Below are positions 5,496 through 8,621 of a stretch of DNA of 8,621 nt, in pieces. Where the stretch lies: contig JAFDAW010000130.1 in NCBI GenBank assembly GCA_019313605.1, positions 1-8,621 on the forward strand, in the 5' to 3' direction. Under the pieces are notes generated by a model. The model saw only the letters and a program-made list of their open reading frames with translations. It made no database searches and was not told the origin of the DNA. This stretch comes from Deltaproteobacteria bacterium (lineage in GTDB: Bacteria; Myxococcota_A; UBA9160; SMWR01). Made by a program: the position numbers and the translations under genes. Position 1 is the stretch's first letter. Every line of letters begins with the position of its first letter.

Positions 5496-5938
5496 AATGT
5501 TCTAGGGATGTTGCGGAGTTAGGCCTGGAATCTGTTTGAGCTGGATGGTGCTCGTTCGTGCAAATCCCCCACAGCAGTCCCCCAACACGCCACGGTGTAA
5601 ACAGGAAGCATGTTAGAGTCGTTTTCGACCAGCGGGGCTGTGGTCGAATTCCCGCCGGTGCATCCCGTCAGATGTGCGGAACGAGAGAAGAATGGATTTG
5701 GGATTCGAGCCGCGGGCGGTTACCCCGAAATAGCGACGACACCGAGTAAAATCAGTGACTTAGCTCCTAGTGACCAGCAGGCAGCGGCGAGGAGCGGCAC
5801 GCAGCGGCAACTAGGTCGGCACGAAACAGGCAAACGGCACCCCCGCGGCACCGGGTTCCGGGGGCAGCGCACCGGACAGGGACTGTCCTACATTGGCGCT
5901 CTGGCCGAGGTGCGGGATAGTGGGGACGTCTCTAGTTC
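5496..5938. other. Intergenic stretch without a supportable gene
   Basis: A plus-strand frame opens at 5610 with AGGA close to the ATG but quickly loses protein-like composition. On the minus strand a segment ending near 5813 (…GQSANVGQSLSGALPPEPG, then GVPFACFVPT and a stop) has G/C-biased third positions and could be a decayed gene end, unrecognised. Also present are two GCAGCGGC units near 5782 and 5802, an inverted repeat CCTAGT (5766-5771) with ACTAGG (5811-5816), and GGACAG-GGA-CTGTCC near 5874-5888. An initiating promoter for the downstream operon must lie here or within the next small ORF, but I cannot fix it. Confidence 0.35.
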
Positions 5939-6088
5939 GTGAGAGGCAACCGGATCGCCTGGTCGGGGTCACACGCCGTCGAGGACTTTCGAATCCTTCA
6001 CGACGACGGTGACACCCACGATCACGTGTGGGATGAAGCCGAACGAACGTCAAATCGATTGAGTTTGATGATCGATACCACCAAGTAG
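5939..6088 (+). CDS. Small ORF, 49 residues, directly upstream of the dioxygenase gene
   Basis: A GTG-started frame of 49 codons whose end reads ILHDDGDTHDHVWDEAERTS, then NRLSLMIDTTK. It stops 6 nt before the dioxygenase ATG, and its stop codon overlaps that gene's ribosome site, a typical operon junction. About two thirds of its codons end in G or C. A stop codon lies two codons before the GTG and no clear ribosome site is seen. It is therefore either a small acidic protein or, more likely, the surviving 3' end of a larger gene that once headed the operon. I do not recognise the family. Confidence 0.35.
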   Translation: MRGNRIAWSGSHAVEDFRILHDDGDTHDHVWDEAERTSNRLSLMIDTTK

Positions 6089-6094
6089 GAAGTC

Positions 6095-6973
6095 ATGATG
6101 CTCACCTATCTCGATGCCACGGCCGATGCCGAGACCGTCAGCAGTGTCCTGCGCAGCGACGGTGTGGTCGCCGTAACCGGGCTCGTCGACCCCGAGATCG
6201 CTGACACCGTGGCCGCCGAGCTGCGACCCGATCTCGATTCCAAGGGGCTGAAGACGGTGGACGCCTTCAACGGCGACAAGACCAACCGCTACGGCGACGT
6301 GCTGAGGACGGCGCCGAGTGCGGCGGCGCTGGTCGACCACGACCTCGTGATCGCGGTCGCCAACGATGTCTTCCTGCCGCACGCGGCGAGCTACCGGATC
6401 AACAGCCTGGCCGCGATCGAAATCATGCCGGGCGAGGCACACCAGGCGCTGCACCGCGACGACACGGTCTACCCGATCGATGTCGCCGGCATGGAGCTGA
6501 CGCTCGGTGTTATGTGGTCGCTCAGCGACTTCACGGCGGAGAACGGCGGCACGCGGGTCGTCCCCGGCAGCCACCGCTTCCTGCGTTCGTGGCACCAGCC
6601 CGACCTGTCGAACTGGGACAACGCCGTGATGCCCAAGGGCTCGGCGGTCTTCTACCTGGGCTCGACCTGGCATGGAGGCGGCGCCAACGACAGCAACGCG
6701 CCGCGCCTCGGGCTCGTCAACAGCTACTGCCTGGGCTGGCTGCGCCCGGAGGTCAACATGTACCTGTCGACGCCGCCGGAGGTCGCGGTCCGCTACGGCC
6801 CGCGCCTGCGCGCGCTGCTCGGCTACATGGCGCACGATTCGGGCGACGACCAGTGCGGCAGCTACGGGGGCGATTGCCCAGCCTGGGTCGACGAGGCGCC
6901 GGATCCGGCGTGGAACAACCAGCGCGGCGTGGTCGGCACCGTAGCGCACGCGAAGGCGCAGGGCGGCGGCTGA
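6095..6973 (+). CDS. Phytanoyl-CoA dioxygenase (PhyH) family Fe(II)/2-oxoglutarate oxygenase
   Basis: A 292-residue soluble protein of normal length for the family. PhyH proteins use Fe(II) and usually 2-oxoglutarate with O2 to hydroxylate small molecules. Seen residues: the metal facial triad H120-R-D122 (ALHRDD) and H193 (STWHGGGAN), the 2-oxoglutarate-type arginine R204 (APRLGLVNSY), and the family hallmark ENGGTRVVPGSH at 149-160. The N-terminal helix DGVVAVTGLVDPEIAD is also typical. AGGA at 6087-6090 serves the ATG at 6095 (a second ATG follows at 6098). The downstream symporter gene begins 6 nt after this stop, so the two are surely co-transcribed. The substrate cannot be read from the sequence. 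Neighbours suggest a role in using an imported organic acid or sugar derivative. The long frames open on the opposite strand and in frame +1 are by-products of strong G/C third-position bias. Confidence 0.9.
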   Translation: MMLTYLDATADAETVSSVLRSDGVVAVTGLVDPEIADTVAAELRPDLDSKGLKTVDAFNGDKTNRYGDVLRTAPSAAALVDHDLVIAVANDVFLPHAASYRINSLAAIEIMPGEAHQALHRDDTVYPIDVAGMELTLGVMWSLSDFTAENGGTRVVPGSHRFLRSWHQPDLSNWDNAVMPKGSAVFYLGSTWHGGGANDSNAPRLGLVNSYCLGWLRPEVNMYLSTPPEVAVRYGPRLRALLGYMAHDSGDDQCGSYGGDCPAWVDEAPDPAWNNQRGVVGTVAHAKAQGGG

Positions 6974-6979
6974 CAGCCG

Positions 6980-8374
6980 GTGAGCTCTACGCGAGGGAGT
7001 GTTCACGCGTCGGGCGCGCAGAAATCCAAACCCTTGGGTCTGCGTGTGCGTCTTGCCTTTGCTTCCGCGGGCTTCTCGTATGGGATCATTCGCAACGGCA
7101 TCAATTGGTTCCTGCTCCTCTATTACAGCCAAGTGTTGGGTCTGTCGGCATCACTGGCGGGAACTGCGCTCGCTATTGCGCTGGGTGTCGACGCCATCTC
7201 CGATCCCCTGGTCGGGCGCTGGTCCGACCGCTTTCACTCTCGGCTTGGACGTCGGCATCCCTTCCTTTATTTCTCCATCATCCCGATAGGACTCCTCTAT
7301 TTTCTGGTCTGGGCACCTCCGCTCGAGCTTCTGTCGCAGTGGGGTCTGTTCACGTACCTATTGCTCCTCAGCATTGCCTTGAGGTTGTCGCTCACGCTCT
7401 TCATCGTGCCCTTGAATGCGTTGGTTCCGGAGCTGACAAGCGATTACGACGAGCGCACGGCGCTGATGAACTGTCGGGTAAGCAGCCAGTATTTCTTCGA
7501 CGGTCTCATGCGCGCAGGCGGATATGTGGAAGCCGGTGCCATCGGCGGAGCCCTCGCCATGCTGGGGATTCTGGTGGCCGCGGCGGGTACCCATCCGGAA
7601 ATACCCCGGCTCAGACGAGCCCCGGCAAAGGAAGCGGAGGGGGTCCGCGGTGCGCTGGCGGAGTACGGGGAAACCCTCTCGGACGGGGCCGTTCTGGCGC
7701 TCGTCTCCTATGGCGTCATTGGTGCGGTCGCGATCGGGGGCGCTCAGGTGCTCTGGGTTTATGTCCAGGCCTACTACTGGGAATTCAACTCGTCGCAGCT
7801 CAGCTGGATGATGGTCACGCAATTGATCGCAGCCGTGCTCGCTCTTGTCTTGACGCCGGTATTCGCGAACCGACGGGACAAGAAGCCCTTATTGATATGG
7901 GCGTCCATCGCTTCGATCGCCATCTACGGTTGGCCCTTGGTGCTGCGAAGTCTCGACCTATTTCTGCCGAACGAACACCCACTGCTTTTTCCGCTGATGC
8001 TCGTGAACGCTGTGGTAGCCCTTGTGTTCGAGGTCATCACATTCACGATCACCTACTCGATGATGGCAGAAGTCGTCGAAGCGCGAGAGCTCATGACGGG
8101 CCGAAGAGAGGAGGGGGTTCTCGCGTCGCTTCAGACGTTTGTCGAAAAGGCGTCTAGCGGACTGGGAGCGCTTGTCGGTGGAGTAGCGCTCGATTGGATC
8201 CGCTTCCCCACGCAGGTTGACGTGGGAAATGTGCCCATGGAAGCGGTCTTCCGTCTCGGATTAGTGTACGGCCCGGTCTTAATGCTGATTTACTTTGCTG
8301 CTCTCGTCCCTCTGATCTTCTACCGGATCGACCGCAAGACCCACCTGGAAAATCTCGCCAAGCTACGAGAGTGA
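6980..8374 (+). CDS. GPH-family (MelB-like, MFS_2) cation symporter, one helix apparently lost
   Basis: An inner-membrane symporter of 464 residues from a GTG six nt after the dioxygenase stop. No ribosome site is visible, so translational coupling is likely. GPH proteins import glycosides, pentosides, hexuronides and related acids with Na+ or H+. The signature D71-A-I-S-D75-P-L-V-G-R-W-S-D (cation site, as in MelB), then RLGRRHPFL, and PLNALVPEL...DYDERT at 144-160 place it in the family. Hydrophobic segments: about 25-50, 56-75, 94-113, 122-145, 183-203, 235-262, 275-296, 303-323, 334-358, 384-405 and 420-447. That is 11, not the usual 12. The sequence passes from SSQYFFDGLM (168-177) directly to RAGGYVEAG, with no room for helix 5. 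The frame is otherwise open and ends 34 nt before repeat copy D. Codon bias is a little weaker than in the dioxygenase gene. Confidence 0.88.
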   Translation: MSSTRGSVHASGAQKSKPLGLRVRLAFASAGFSYGIIRNGINWFLLLYYSQVLGLSASLAGTALAIALGVDAISDPLVGRWSDRFHSRLGRRHPFLYFSIIPIGLLYFLVWAPPLELLSQWGLFTYLLLLSIALRLSLTLFIVPLNALVPELTSDYDERTALMNCRVSSQYFFDGLMRAGGYVEAGAIGGALAMLGILVAAAGTHPEIPRLRRAPAKEAEGVRGALAEYGETLSDGAVLALVSYGVIGAVAIGGAQVLWVYVQAYYWEFNSSQLSWMMVTQLIAAVLALVLTPVFANRRDKKPLLIWASIASIAIYGWPLVLRSLDLFLPNEHPLLFPLMLVNAVVALVFEVITFTITYSMMAEVVEARELMTGRREEGVLASLQTFVEKASSGLGALVGGVALDWIRFPTQVDVGNVPMEAVFRLGLVYGPVLMLIYFAALVPLIFYRIDRKTHLENLAKLRE

Positions 8375-8408
8375 ACACTCCCGCTCGCCGGGCCACCTCG
8401 AAAATCCA

Positions 8409-8440
8409 AAGCCCCCGGAACCTTTCGATTCCGAGGGCTT
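8409..8440 (-). terminator. Terminator hairpin of repeat copy D (class 2)
   Basis: A 12-bp stem (8409-8420 with 8429-8440) resembling copy C. The irregular pair is U.G on the minus strand, and the minus strand continues CTTTGGATTTTC. The six bases TGGTAG (8444-8449, CTACCA on the minus strand) that follow are all that remains of the tRNA 3' end. The hairpin lies 34 nt after the symporter stop and may also end that plus-strand transcript. Confidence 0.65.
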
Positions 8441-8449
8441 GAGTGGTAG

Positions 8450-8596
8450 TGACCTAGCCTGAAATAACTGGTCCAGATCAACAGTGGTAAAACGCCACAA
8501 AGGGAGATCTGAACCATGCCGAAGAGACGGTACAACGCCGAAGAGATCATTCAGATGCTTCGGGACCGAAGAGTGCGCGGATTACAGTCCAAATGA
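8450..8596 (+). pseudogene. Left end of an IS3-like element with truncated orfA
   Basis: Homology to repeat D stops exactly after TGGTAG, where TGACCTAGCCTGAAATAACT begins, as expected of an IS3-family end (5' TG). An AGGGAG at 8501-8506 and ATG at 8516 start MPKRRYNAEEIIQMLRD, the usual N-terminus of an IS3-family OrfA (helix-turn-helix protein). The sequence then leaves the family (RRVRGLQSK) and stops at 8596 after 26 residues, where about 90 are normal. No orfB or right inverted repeat follows before the window ends at 8621. The element was cut by a deletion or second insertion near 8567. Which IS3 subgroup it belongs to cannot be decided. Confidence 0.6.
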
Positions 8597-8621
8597 GTGA
8601 TGCGATAAAGTCTTGATTTGT

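Noticed and set aside
5558..5942. Plus-strand protein starting near 5610
   Set aside because: The beginning has a near ribosome site, but the frame turns into Gly/Arg/Gln-rich sequence with no domain and wanders through small repeats.
6050..7132. 360-codon minus-strand frame opposite the dioxygenase gene
   Set aside because: Arg/Ala/Val-rich composition with no motif, antisense to a confident PhyH gene.
6514..8157. Very long plus-strand open frame across the dioxygenase and symporter genes
   Set aside because: It is rich in Arg, Gly and Ala without family motifs and overlaps two clearly recognised proteins in another frame; it is a by-product of G/C third-position bias.
1357..8449. Integron cassette array with attC sites at the repeats
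   Set aside because: The repeats lack the RYYYAAC/GTTRRRY core pairs, and the spaced genes lie in both orientations; the tRNA 3'-end match explains the repeats better.

Overview
The window (8621 bp, GC-rich, G/C-biased third codon positions in most genes) looks like an accessory chromosomal segment of a Gram-negative bacterium. The evidence is a Sec signal peptide, a lipoprotein-type signal with a cytochrome of the cbb3-oxidase CcoO family, and a PAS-LuxR regulator. A proteobacterial or deltaproteobacterial-type lineage is a reasonable guess, but nothing here fixes the phylum. There is no rRNA, intact tRNA, CRISPR array or phage structural gene.

Layout, left to right. A secreted calcium-loop protein (99-1331, +) is followed at once by a tRNA-end/terminator repeat (copy A, 1357-1415) and a tRNA-Glu-like 3' fragment (about 1493-1525). 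Next come two minus-strand genes: a lipoprotein-like protein whose C-terminal half is a CcoO cytochrome c domain (1638-2675), and a PAS-LuxR regulator (2967-3620) with a good promoter that overlaps a direct repeat. Copy B of the repeat (3951-4040) precedes a short ORF (4083-4199, +) that converges with an enolase-superfamily dehydratase gene (4187-5272, -, TTG start). Copy C (5339-5472) lies just upstream of that gene and contains a scrambled initiator-tRNA relic. After about 450 bp of low-information DNA come a small ORF, a phytanoyl-CoA dioxygenase-family gene (6095-6973, +) and a GPH-type MFS transporter (6980-8374, +) in one tight unit. Copy D (8409-8449) follows and is interrupted by the left end of an IS3-like element with a broken orfA.

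The most unusual feature is the repeat itself. On the minus strand each copy reads as the 3' end of a tRNA, ending ...CGCTACCA as in an initiator tRNA, followed by a rho-independent terminator hairpin. Two hairpin types occur (A=B and C~D). The inside of the tRNA differs in each copy: a tiny CCA-ended hairpin in A, a 50-nt CCA-ended mini-RNA with a perfect 7-bp acceptor stem in B, an anticodon arm plus T arm with about 50 nt replacing the T loop in C, and only the last six bases in D. The copies separate blocks of unrelated genes, as expected of scars left by repeated integration at, or recombination between, tRNA 3' ends. They could also be a tRNA-derived repeat family.

The enolase-superfamily enzyme, the Fe(II) dioxygenase homologue and the GPH symporter could form a small uptake and catabolic set for a sugar acid or similar organic acid. 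This rests on gene families and proximity only. The cytochrome is an orphan: no ccoN or ccoP is present.
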